From: Hydrangea macrophylla
Lineage: Eukaryota; Streptophyta; Magnoliopsida; Cornales; Hydrangeaceae
Assembly (NCBI GenBank): GCA_033977485.1
Contig: CM066994.1
Coordinates: 41,627,155-41,691,154, forward strand
DNA length: 64,000 nucleotides
Direction: 5' to 3'
Below, piece after piece: positions 43,052 to 53,174 of this stretch. A model generated the notes under the pieces. It was not told where the DNA came from. It saw only the letters and a list, made by a program, of their open reading frames with translations, and ran no database searches. The first letter of the stretch is position 1. Each line of letters begins with the position of its first letter. The position numbers and the translations under genes were made by a program.

Positions 43052-45475
43052 TCATCCTCTGATACCTCCTTTTCTGGGACTTACTATATTGTGGCCGTGC
43101 TGGAAATTAGAGTGTTCAGCTCTGTGCCACTTTTGATCTTGTACCCGAGGTGGTAGCACCATCCTCGGGCTCCTGCCAGAGGTTGTTGCTTGCATCTGAG
43201 GCCCTGGGACCGTCTGGGAACTTCTTGCCCCCAGTCGGCCGTATTCGCCTTGGCCGACTCGCTGCACCAACTGATGTTTTGCCCGCCACTCGGGATTGGC
43301 CTGACCTTGCCATGGTATTGACAATCTCTCATGTACAGACCGTCTCGGGCTTGATTCCCGGTGTTCATAGCTTCTCGGCCTCTTGCTCGGGCTCAAGACT
43401 TCCTTCTTGACGTCAGCCTTACACCTCGGGCATAAGCCTTGTTCGATGATTTCCAACTGTCTCCGTAGATCCGCTATCAAATTGTCCGTACTAGATTTGG
43501 CCGTTTCTTCATCGGCCTTTCGGGCTTCTTCCTTGCGTTCTTGATAGCTCTTTTGGAGGTCATGAATTGTCACCTTCGGCCCATCAGTAGCCAAAATAGC
43601 AATTTGCTTACCCTCTCTTTGTTTTGGCACCTCTCCGTCAGATAAGTCTATCTTCGGTCTCGGCCTTGAAAGCTTTGTTAAATCGGGCATCACCATGTTA
43701 GTGCCCGTAATCTGAGGAAAAGGATTTAAATCGATCCCCATAGCTTTGTCCGAGAATTTGAAGACTCCATTCTCTACGTTTTCCTGTATGAAATTGCGAA
43801 AAACAACACAATTGTTAGTAGAATGCTTCCAAGAATTGTGCCATTTACAGTATTCTTTATTTTTCATGTCATCGGCCTTAGGGATCCGATGACCTTCACT
43901 TAGCTTGATCACTTTATCGGCCAACAAGGCATCGAATATTTGATCCGCCATAGTTATATCAAAAGTGTAGTTTTTTCCCGCCTCGAACGCCATTTTCTTT
44001 GCAGCGGCGTTGTTGTTTACTGGCTTATTCAAGGCGTTACATACGACAGGCCGTTTGCAAATTAACTCGGCCATATCGCTTTCTACTTCGAGGTCACATT
44101 CTGCCAAATGGACCTCGTAATTGGGGTCTTTATAATATGTTCCCTTGGAGGAGTTCTTCTTCTCCTGCTCGTCCAAAAGAATGCGCTCGTAGCGAGCGGC
44201 CCGTGTGGCAAGCTCGAATAGGTCACGGAAGTCAGTTCCCTCAAACCTCTTGCGAAGTTCGAAAGACATGCCCCCCATGGCCATCTTTGCATACTCTTCC
44301 TCGGGCAAGACTGTCTTACACCGATATTTTACCTTTCGGAAACATGCTATGTAAGTTTCCACGGTCTCTCCTACTAGCTGTATCATCCTGGACAAATCAG
44401 CTAGCGATGTTTCGGGCTCAGTTCTATAGAACTGGCCATGAAATAGTTCTTCCATCCCTTGCCAAGTTAACACAGAATTGGCTGGGAGGTTAACATACCA
44501 CAAAAATGCCATGCCCATTAGCGAGTTTGGGAATAGTCTTAGCTTTAATGGGTCACTGTGACCCACATGGCCGCATTGAACAATAAAACTGCTGATGTGC
44601 TCAATTGAGGACTGTTCACTCTCTCCTGAAAACAGAGTGAAATTTGGTACTTTGTACCCCTGAGGAAATATGACTTGGTCAATTTCAGGGGGATACGGCC
44701 GTCTGTACGTCGGCCTTTCTAGTCTTCGCATAAACGGGCCATACTCCTCGTGTATGGCCGCTACCAGTTCCTCCCTATTTAGGGGTTGGGCTACGGGCTG
44801 AACATTCCTTATCGGGGTTACCAACGGTGGCGGTCCGTGCTGTTGGTTGTGGGCCTGATGAGTCCAAAACCCACCGTTGTTCCTTTGCCCCCCATGGTCG
44901 TGGCCTAGGGGCAGTGAGTGGCCGACTGAACTGTCAGTGTGGCCTGTAGATTTACCAAAAACCGGAGTCGCCGATCCGTTGGGATCGGTAACTGCTGAAC
45001 CGCTTGCCATACCGGCCTGTGACTCCGACTGCCTGCCTGAGCCATTACCCTCTCTTAGGTTTAGACAGACATACGGCGGGTCTTTCGGCTTATAGGACTC
45101 AAGCAATGTGCCCGAGCCCGATCCGTTGACCTGCTCTTTGTTGCTTCCGGCCTTATAGGCTTCAGTTAACCTTCCGATTGCTTCCGTCAGGCGGTCTAAC
45201 TTTATATGGGTGGTCCTGGTTTCTAGGACTAATTCAGCCTGACTCTTATGAACATTGGCCGTTTGGTTCATGACCGATTTAAGATTGCCCATAGAACCTA
45301 TGAGGGCGTTGTACTCTTGCCACATGGGCTCTACGTTAGCTCTCATGGCCTCTGATATCGCCTCAAGAGTGACGCTGCCATCTTGGGGAGAATGGCCGGT
45401 GCTCTCCTCCACAGGTGGGTCCGTGGGCTGATCATCCTGGCCGTTCTTTATCGTCTTATCTTTCTTTGGTGGCAT
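43052..45475 (-). CDS. Gag of the Tat element
   Basis: An 807-codon ORF from MPPKKDKTIKNGQDDQ. The N-terminal 250 residues are polar and low-complexity. The Retrotrans_gag core lies at about 265-430 (GYKVPNFTLFSGE, MAFLWYVNLPANS, FHGQFYRTEPE, ETVETYIACFRKVKYRC). A zinc-knuckle-like CKWHNSWKHSTNNC follows at about 540-555, then a Lys/Glu-rich stretch with CPRCKADVKKE. A frameshift near the end leaves the conserved Arg-rich tail (KRRYQRMRQAERE) in another frame at about 43035-43075. Gag is otherwise intact. Confidence 0.88.
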   Translation of the reverse strand: MPPKKDKTIKNGQDDQPTDPPVEESTGHSPQDGSVTLEAISEAMRANVEPMWQEYNALIGSMGNLKSVMNQTANVHKSQAELVLETRTTHIKLDRLTEAIGRLTEAYKAGSNKEQVNGSGSGTLLESYKPKDPPYVCLNLREGNGSGRQSESQAGMASGSAVTDPNGSATPVFGKSTGHTDSSVGHSLPLGHDHGGQRNNGGFWTHQAHNQQHGPPPLVTPIRNVQPVAQPLNREELVAAIHEEYGPFMRRLERPTYRRPYPPEIDQVIFPQGYKVPNFTLFSGESEQSSIEHISSFIVQCGHVGHSDPLKLRLFPNSLMGMAFLWYVNLPANSVLTWQGMEELFHGQFYRTEPETSLADLSRMIQLVGETVETYIACFRKVKYRCKTVLPEEEYAKMAMGGMSFELRKRFEGTDFRDLFELATRAARYERILLDEQEKKNSSKGTYYKDPNYEVHLAECDLEVESDMAELICKRPVVCNALNKPVNNNAAAKKMAFEAGKNYTFDITMADQIFDALLADKVIKLSEGHRIPKADDMKNKEYCKWHNSWKHSTNNCVVFRNFIQENVENGVFKFSDKAMGIDLNPFPQITGTNMVMPDLTKLSRPRPKIDLSDGEVPKQREGKQIAILATDGPKVTIHDLQKSYQERKEEARKADEETAKSSTDNLIADLRRQLEIIEQGLCPRCKADVKKEVLSPSKRPRSYEHRESSPRRSVHERLSIPWQGQANPEWRAKHQLVQRVGQGEYGRLGARSSQTVPGPQMQATTSGRSPRMVLPPRVQDQKWHRAEHSNFQHGHNIVSPRKGGIRG

Positions 45476-45484
45476 GATTTGACA

Positions 45485-45507
45485 CTGTTGGTCCCACCGG
45501 GCGTGCC
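45485..45507 (-). other. Primer-binding region of the Tat element
   Basis: On the minus strand TGGCACGCCCGGTGGGACC lies just inside the 5' LTR. This is where the tRNA primer anneals. Its tRNA partner was not identified; it differs from the Athila-type site of the nested element. Confidence 0.65.
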
Positions 45508-45511
45508 AAAA

Positions 45512-46623
45512 TGTTTGCTATGTAATTTGCGCGGGCGTGCCAGAACCAATGGTGGTTCGGTGTGTATATGTGTACATGCAAACTAATTTCCTATACGCTT
45601 GTGTGAGTGATACACAAGGCTTTATGATCTGACTTCTAACGGGTGATTGTGTGTAGTGAGTAGGAAGGTACCCTCACTGAAAGTCCTTTAGCAGTACTGA
45701 AGCGCACAAGCTAAAAAGTATCAAAGTTTAACAGGTAAACAAAATCACAAACGGTTTAATAAAACAGATTTCATTAAATGTTTGGAAAGACTAAACAAAT
45801 CTTAAGAACACCAGAAAAAGCTGAATATTCAAAAGAACAAAAAGAGAAATAACAAAAGGACATACCTAATTGCTATTAAAGGTTGAAAAAACAGACTATA
45901 AACACTTTGAATGCTTCGAATATGCTGAATACTCTGAATGCTGTGTGTGCTGTTTCGAGAGAGACGCGGAGTCCTTTGCTTGGATGGCCTGCCTCTTATT
46001 TATAGCGGCCGTATACATCTTCTACTTGGACAGTGATTCCTTACCTTGCGCCCCACGCTGCTTAATTGATTGGCTAATTGAAGTCCTTCCTTATCTATGA
46101 CTCAATTAAATCAATCCCTTCAATTTAGGAATCAGACGCATTAATCCAGCTGGCAAGGAACATATCCTTTCCTAAACGGACTCTTGTTTCTAAAACTTCT
46201 CAGAGCTGACCATCCTGCCAGCTGTGGTTTAGGACCGCCTCTCCTTCAGTCTATCGGCCTTGTCATTGCTTCTCCTGGATGAATCGGGCTCTATTGTTTC
46301 CATGCCCGATTATCTTTCTTCAACCGCCCATAGCCAATCGGACTATTACTCTTCTCTATCATTGCGTGGTGTCCGATTTCGCTTCCTACCACTGCTTTCC
46401 ACCATCGGGCTCTCAACATGCTAGGTTATGTCTCCCCAAAGCTCGATAAACCTTACCACAATCCCATATCCCATCGGGCTCTAATTGTCACACCTACTGG
46501 CCTTGATCCAATCATTGGTCTTACGTCTGTACTTGAGCCCGATAAGTCATTCACTCCTTAGCCCGGCCTCTCCTCCAACATAACTCGGACTCAAAACCCA
46601 TTGACGGTTTTTGGGTGCAAACA
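45512..46623 (-). repeat. 5' LTR of the Tat element
   Basis: Partner of 27314-28425. Immediately outside is the GATTT target duplication and the resumed Copia LTR. Confidence 0.92.
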
Positions 46624-46710
46624 GATTTCCATATATATAATAGTTGCTTCTGTAATTCCCAAGATCATTCAATGAGAAATTTTATTTTTCAAACTACTTT
46701 CTCTCTCTAA
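46624..46710 (+). pseudogene. Copia LTR remnant, right part
   Basis: After the target duplication the sequence continues GATTTCCATATATATAATAG ... GATCATTCAATGAGAAATTT ... CTTTCTCTCTCTAA, the usual end of a Copia LTR. It completes the remnant that begins at 26720 and shows that the Tat element inserted inside that LTR. The exact LTR end is uncertain. Confidence 0.65.
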
Positions 46711-47243
46711 GTTTGCAAAGTAGGTTTACAAATTCGACTAAAAGTGGTTGGATTTGATAAGAATTCATTTCTATTCAATTTTATTCAATTTCAAAATCAA
46801 ACCAAATTGCGCTAACCATGATGGGTGTATATGTAATTAACACGCAAAAAAAAATTGGGTATGGTCGAGTAGAGCATTGCCTTTTGCGGAATCTTTATGA
46901 TGTCCAATTATAACAAGTGATTTGCACGGAGAGATATAAGGCCAAACTAGAATAAGACTGCAATTTTCAAAGGGACTTTGGTATATTAATTTAAGGAAAT
47001 GTTTGGGACATAAAAATAGTTACAAAGAAATGCTCACATAAGGAGTGGTAGTAGGATGGTAGGACCCACCACACTTAAGTAAACTCATGCGATGCCACAT
47101 AAGATGGCACATCTTTTTGTGAATATCTCTTTATGACCCTTTTATATCCCTAACATTATATTACTTTAATGTTATTACAATTTAGATTTATAGAAAGATA
47201 CAGGAGTCAAGAGAGGGGTTGATGGAAACACGTACAATAAGAG
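46711..47243. other. Intergenic, nothing recognised
   Basis: AT-rich sequence with no gene or repeat identified. The last eight bases (47236-47243) are the target duplication of the next element. Confidence 0.4.
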
Positions 47244-47768
47244 GGGCAAATTACACGTTAGTCCATCAAACCATACACCTGTTTTCAATTGGGTCCTTGA
47301 ACTTCAAAAATTCATTCAATCAGACCCAAATATGACAATGTTAGCTTAAATTATTAGAAACTGTCACGTATATTGCGTGTAATGCTTACTTGTCACATGT
47401 TAGGTTAAGACAATTACGGGAGATTGTGAATGACTAAAAAATTACGTAATTTTGGGTATAACTGAATGCGATTTTGAGATCTAGTCGAATGTGTTTTTGA
47501 ATTTAATTGAACGCAATTTCGAATCTGATTGAACGCGATTTTTAACACTATTCACAATCTTCCGTGTTTGTCTTAACCTAACATGTGACAGGTAAGCATT
47601 ACGCGCAACATACGTGACAATTTCTAATAATTTAAGCTAACAGTGTCAGAATTTGGGTCTGATTGAATGAATTTTTGAAGTTCAAGAATCCAATTGAAAA
47701 AAAAATAAGTTTATGAACCTAATTAAAAATAGGTGTATAATTTAATGGACTAAAGTGTAATTTGCCCT
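47244..47768. mobile_element. MULE-type MITE with long inverted repeats
   Basis: Left end GGGCAAATTACACGTTAGTC and right end GACTAAAGTGTAATTTGCCC are inverted complements. Pairing continues for over 200 bp on each side (for example TTAGCTTAAATTATTAGAAA against TTTCTAATAATTTAAGCTAA). Identical 8-bp flanks AATAAGAG lie at 47236-47243 and 47769-47776. The ends resemble those of the element at 8252-9269. No coding sequence. Confidence 0.8.
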
Positions 47769-48343
47769 AATAAGAGTTATTTGATGGCCCACGATATCAT
47801 ACACTGATGGATAATTAATTACATGCATACCCATAAATAGTGCATACAATATATATACACAGTTATACACAACATTTACAACTATGAATCTATTTTAATA
47901 TATAAAAGCTGAGAGTTTTAGCAATGTTTGATGTGAGAGTGACACGTGTCTAACAAGTCAAAATCAATGCAAGTGTTAAAATTTAGGGGCTTTTCTACCC
48001 AACAGTCTCTCACATTACATCTCTCTCTCTGTCTCCCTGTCCCTTGCAGTTCTCCTATTTTACGTTACAATAATTACATTAGAATATTAGATAGAAATTG
48101 AAGAATTGAAGCCTCCCTCTCCCTCTCTCTTGTGGGAAAATTTCCAGAAAATGACAACGCTTATACCCCAACCAATAAACCCTGACCTGTAAGTTCTCTG
48201 ATCTCATGATTTATTGGTGTTCAAAGAGAGAATAGAGAGAAAGAGAAGGCTTAACCTAATTAGGTTAGCCCACACTTATATATCAATCATATAATCACGA
48301 AAATTATAGATTTACCCTTAATACTAACACTTATATTCTAACA

Positions 48344-48350
48344 CTCCCCC
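48344..48350 (-). other. Polypurine tract of the Copia element
   Basis: AGGGGGAG-type purine run on the minus strand (context CTTGAGGGGGAG) directly before the 3' LTR start TGTTAG. Confidence 0.8.
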
Positions 48351-49255
48351 TCAAGCTGGAGTATAGATATCTATCATGCCCAGCTTGTTACAAAGGTCAT
48401 AGAACGGCCCTCTATTTAGTGCCTTGGTAAGAATATCTCCTAGTAGCTCACTAGACCTAACAAAAGAAGTAACAATTTCTTTTCTCATAACCATATCTCT
48501 GATAAAATGACAATCAACTTCAATATGTTTGGTCCTCGCATGAAACACTGGATTACTCGCAATGTACATAGCGGCTTGATTATCACAATACATCTTCATA
48601 GGTTTACTACTTGGAAATCCCATCTCTTGCAGAATAGTCTTCACCCATAACAACTCACACGCAGCATGAGCCATAGTTCTATACTCGGCCTCTGCACTTG
48701 ATCTTGCAACTACATTTTGCTTTTTGCTCTTCCAACTGACAAGATTTCCACCAACGAACACACAAAACCCTGATACTGAACGTCTATCAAGACTGTCTCC
48801 TGCCCAACTGGAATCTGAGAAACCAACTATCTCCAAATTATCTGAAGGCTTCAACACTAAGCCTTTACCAGGGCACCTTTCAAATACCTCAATATACGAC
48901 ACACTGCCTCCCAATGTGATAACTTGGGACTCTGCATAAACTGACTGACAACTCCAACAGAAAAGGTGATATCAGGTCGAGTTACGGTTAAATAAATCAA
49001 CTTACCCACAAGTCTTCTATACCTTCCAGCATCATTGAAGTCTTCTCCATCATCTTTACTAAACTTAATATTTGAGTCCATCGGAGTGTCGACAGGTTTT
49101 GAACCCATCAATCCTGTTTCATCTAGAAGGTCAAGGACATACTTTCTTTGGGATAAGAAAATTCCTTCCTTAGACCTTGCTACCTCAATACCCAAAAAAT
49201 AACGTAGTAGCCCCAAATCCTTCATATGAAAATGCTTACTTAAATGAGACTTCAA
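48351..49255 (-). pseudogene. Copia RT end and RNase H
   Basis: Frame 49255-48857 has HMKDLGLLRYFLGIEV, RKYVLDLLDETGLMG and the tail of the RT. Frame 48914-48351 has GFSDSSWAGDSLDRRS, SKKQNVVARSSAEAEYR and [22 protein letters not shown], the RNase H motif set. The two frames overlap, so an indel lies at about 48860-48910. A second break separates this from the YVDDIL box near 49290. Confidence 0.88.
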
Positions 49256-50760
49256 TAACTGTATACCTTCACTGTCACTGCCAGTATATCATCCACATAA
49301 ACTACTAGAACTATCGTACCTTTCTCACAGTGTCTCACAAAAACTGAATGATCAGAACTAGTTATTTTCAACCCATATGAACTAGCTACTTGGCTAAACT
49401 TGTCAAACTAGGCCCTTGGAGACTGTTTAAGGCCATAAATGGCTTTCTTCAACCTACATACTTTATGTGACTCCCCTTGAGCAACATACCTAGGAGGTTA
49501 CTCCATATACACTTCCTCCTGTAGGTCACCATGAAGAAAGGCATTCTTTATGTCAAGTTGATGTAGAGGCCATCCCTGAGTAACAGCAACAAACAATAAA
49601 ATGCGAACAGAATTGAGACGAGCTATAGGGGAAAAGGTTTCAAAGTAATCCACACCAAAAGTCTGAGTGTACCCTTTAGCCACCAAACGAGCTTTCAACT
49701 GTTCGACAGTACCATCCGGATGATACTTAACCACATAAACCCAACGACAGCCTACAACATGTTTCCCAGAAGGAAGATCAGTTAACTCCCACGTACCATT
49801 TTTGGACAACGCCAACATCTCATCATCCATAGCACTCTTCCAACCCGGAGAAACCAATGCCTGAGTATGAGACTGAGGAACAGAGACTGAAGATAAAGCA
49901 CTAACAAAGGAGCGAAGTGGAGACGATAAATGAGAATATGAAACAACCTGATCAATAGGATGGTGAGTGCAAGAACGAGTACCTTTTCGAAGAGCAATGG
50001 GTAGATCATGAGATTGGGGAACCTCAGCCGAAATGGATGAAGATGGAGGTGGAGCTGGCGGGTCATGAATACTGGATGGCTTGTCACGACGACGATACAC
50101 CTGCAAGGGAGGAGAACTAGGATGAGGAATGGGTAAGGGAATAGTGGACGATGGAACAAGAACATCAACATCTAAGGAAGCACCGGAGGACGAAAAAAAT
50201 GGTGTACCTTCAAAGCAGGTGACATCTGCAGTAACCACATAACAACGACTCTGAGGATTCCAGCATTTATAACCTTTTTGAGTGCGTGAATATCCCACAA
50301 ATATACATTTGGTGGCCCGAGGATCCAATTTATCATGACCAGGAGTAAGAACATGAACAAATGCAACACAACCAAACACACGTGGTGGTAAGGCAAACAA
50401 TGATCTATCTGGATAGAGAACAGAATGAGGAATGCCACCATTAAGAACAGATGAAGGCATGCGATTAATATGATAACAGACAGTGAGTACAGCATCCCCC
50501 CAAAATTGTTTAGGAACATGCATGTGCAACATAATTGTTCGGGCAATCTCAAGAAGGTATCTATTTTTCCGTTCAGCTACACCATTCTGTTGTGGAGTAT
50601 AACCACAAGAGGATTGATGAATTATCCCCTGAGAATCACAATAGGACTGAAGAGGTCCTTTAACATATTTCAAAGCATTATCAGATTGTAAAATACGAAT
50701 TGTGCAACTAAACTGAGTCATAATCTCTTTATGAAATAATTGAAAAATAGAAGAAATATC
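49256..50760 (-). pseudogene. Copia integrase C-terminal half and RT
   Basis: Integrase Asp in [10 protein letters not shown] and Glu in [12 protein letters not shown] are both present; the core then leads to [15 protein letters not shown]. After a Ser/Pro-rich linker the RT begins ([49 protein letters not shown]). Stops occur at about 50761 (after MKER), 49498 (after VYME) and about 49410, all at positions where relatives are continuous. Confidence 0.88.
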
Positions 50761-52581
50761 TTAACGTTCTTTCATTAAAAATAACCATGTCATCCTGGAA
50801 CAATCATCCACAAAAGACACAAAATAAGAAAAAACTAACAGACTCTTATGTCTAGACGGACCCCAAACGTCAGAATGAACCAACTCAAAAGGAGTGGACC
50901 GACGATTATTTTTACGTAAAGGAAAAGACACCCTATGATGCTTACCTAACTGGCAAGCCTCACACTCTAAACTAGACATAGACTTAAAGGAAGGAAAAAC
51001 CAACTTCAAGGACTGTAGTGAAGGATGACCCAGACGGCAGTGCCATTGATGTGGTGAAACAGCTGTATGTAAAGTCGTCGATTTATTCGCTGTTGAATGT
51101 TGTTCCAAGTAATAAAGACCATCACGCTCACGACCTCCACCAATCATCTTCTTCAAGTTGAGGTCCTGAAAAACACCATGAGAGGGATAAAATGTTACAG
51201 AACAATTTAAAGATTTAGTAAGTTGACTGACTGATAGGAGACTAAAGGGAAATTGAGGAATATAATTTACAGATGACAATAAAAGAGATGAGGTGGGAGA
51301 AACAGGACCATGACCAATAATAGGACAAGATCGTCCATCAGCTAAAACAACTGAAGGCTGTGTGGGTGGACTAAGCAATTGTGTAAATACATTGGACTTA
51401 CCAGTCATATATGCCGAAGCCCCTGAGTCGATGACCCATGGTGAAGGAGCAGATGAAGAAAAACATGCAATATTACCTGACTGTGCAAAACCAGCAGTAC
51501 TAGACAAGGATTGATGTTGCTGTTGTTGGATTAAGGCATTGTATTCCTCTCGAGAGAGAGTGATAGACTCATTTGAAGATGCTACGGCAGGTGGAGTAGG
51601 AGTACTAACTTCCTGTTGAGACCCAGAAGCACTGTCAGAAGAGTACAGGGCTGGATTAGGTGAGGTCTCCCACGGCTTACCATAGATATCATAACACCTA
51701 TCCACAGTATGATTGTCACCCCCGCAGTGTGTGCAATAAAGAGAACCACGGCCTCGACCAAAACCACGACCACGTCCTGGAGGACCTCCTCGCCCTCGAT
51801 TGCCATTAAACATAGGAGGGGAATTGCCAAAGCCACGACCACCGCGACCGCGATTATTACCAAGAAAATTGCCACGACCACGAAAGGCCCCTCTATATCC
51901 CGTAGATGCAACAAGTGCAGAATTTTCTTTCCCAACAAGCTCAGAAGAGGCGGAGGAGGAAGACTCTGTAGTAACGCGGAGCACACGAGAATACACATTG
52001 CTCAAGGATGGAATACTACCATCACCGGCCAAAATCTGTGACTTAACAGACTGAAGATTCGAATGTAACCCAGATAAGAACTTGGAGACATAAAATTCCT
52101 CTCGTTGCTTCTTGATAACGTCAACATCATTAGTGATAGGATGATACTGATTCAACTCATCCACGAGTCCCTTAAATGTACTATAGTATTCACTAACCGG
52201 CTTATCACCTTGTTGAAGCAAAAACAAATTTTGATATACCTCATAAACGCGAGAAACATTCTTTTCCATGGAAAACGTCTCATGAACAGACTCCCAAATC
52301 TCTTTGGCTGAGGACAAGAACATGACACTCGAACACACAGTAGGTTCCATACTATTCCACAACTAGGACATAACCACATAATTCTCAGACACCCAATCTT
52401 CATAATCCTTACTATCCTTAGCAGGAGCAACAGACTCAATATATTTCAACTTCTTTCTAGCCCCTAATGCGACTTTCATAGCTTGAGCCCACAACAAGTA
52501 ATTGGACCCATTCAACTTAGTAGTGATAATTTGCATACTCACAACATCGGACGAAGAAATAGAAGCTTTCTTGTCAGCCAT
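50761..52581 (-). pseudogene. Copia gag, protease and integrase N-terminal half
   Basis: Begins MADKKASISSSD at 52581. Gag has the LNGSNYLLWAQAMKVAL start typical of Copia; a TAG at 52363-52365 interrupts it. The next 533 codons carry a Gly/Arg-rich stretch, the CCHC knuckle (CTHCGGDNHTVDRC), protease WVIDSGASAYMTG, the pre-integrase block HWHCRLGHPSLQSL with CEACQLGKHH, and integrase Asp in VHSDVWGPS. The segment ends at a TAA after LFLMKER. Confidence 0.88.
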
Positions 52582-52814
52582 ATCAACCAAAAATAGTAGG
52601 AGTCTTATACCCAATAACAAAGGAAAAATACTAACAACGAACAAGAAGCAACATCAACACCAATAAACTCAAATGGAACTAACCAATAAGGTCCATAAAG
52701 GGACCGAGACAACACGAACGAAGAAACCACCAATCAAAATTGCCTAATCGAGTTCCGATGTATGTGAATATAATCCCTTGGACGGTTGGAATTCAAGAAA
52801 GTGAAGAAATCAGA

Positions 52815-52975
52815 TCATGAACAGTGCTGGATGAATAGTTACTGCATAAACAGTGTCGTGTGAACAGTAACTGCGTGAACAGTGTCGCGTGAACAGTGCT
52901 GCATGAACAGTGTCGCGTGAACAGTAACTGCGTGAACAGTATCGTGTGAACAGTGCTGCGTGAATAGTGCTGCGT
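52815..52975 (-). repeat. Tandem TGAACAGT repeats in the Copia leader
   Basis: About ten imperfect 15-16-bp units of the type GCGTGAACAGTGTC / GCATGAACAGTGCT lie between the primer-binding site and gag. A (GGT)n run follows at 52982-53003. They would be in the 5' untranslated leader of the element RNA. Confidence 0.75.
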
Positions 52976-53031
52976 CTATGATGGTGGTGGTGGTGGTGGT
53001 GGTGTGCGGCGCAGAGAAGCCTATTTGGGTG

Positions 53032-53043
53032 GCTCTGATACCA
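53032..53043 (-). other. Primer-binding site of the Copia element
   Basis: TGGTATCAGAGC on the minus strand directly at the 5' LTR edge: the exact plant initiator-Met tRNA primer site. Confidence 0.92.
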
Positions 53044-53174
53044 TGTTCAAAGAGAGAATAGAGAGAAAGAGAAGGCTTAACCTAATTAGGTTAGCCCACA
53101 CTTATATATCAATCATATAATCACGAAAATTACAGATTTACCCTTAATACTAACACTTATATTCTAACAATTGG

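Larger units (their letters stand above)
27314..46623 (-). mobile_element. Complete Tat-lineage Ty3/Gypsy element, 19.3 kb
   Basis: Two 1,112-bp LTRs (27314-28425 and 45512-46623, TGTTTGC...GCAAACA) are flanked by an identical 5-bp target duplication GATTT (27309-27313 and 46624-46628). On the minus strand lie gag, PR, RT, RNase H, a second archaeal-type RNase H, and integrase; the second RNase H is the hallmark of the Tat lineage. Between integrase and the 3' LTR is a long antisense gene (28706-38176). A 6.55-kb element inserted in that gene; without it the Tat element is about 12.8 kb. The LTRs differ at about 13 sites (1.2%). All pol parts carry stops or frameshifts. Confidence 0.93.
48218..53169 (-). 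mobile_element. Complete Copia element with very short LTRs
   Basis: LTRs of 126 bp (48218-48343 and 53044-53169, TGTTAGAAT...TTTGAACA on the minus strand) differ by one base. The target duplication ATTGG (48213-48217 and 53170-53174) is exact. The primer-binding site TGGTATCAGAGC (53032-53043) abuts the 5' LTR and a polypurine tract (48344-48350) abuts the 3' LTR. Domain order gag, PR, integrase, RT, RNase H is the Copia order. At least four stops and two frameshifts disable it despite the nearly identical LTRs. Confidence 0.93.
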
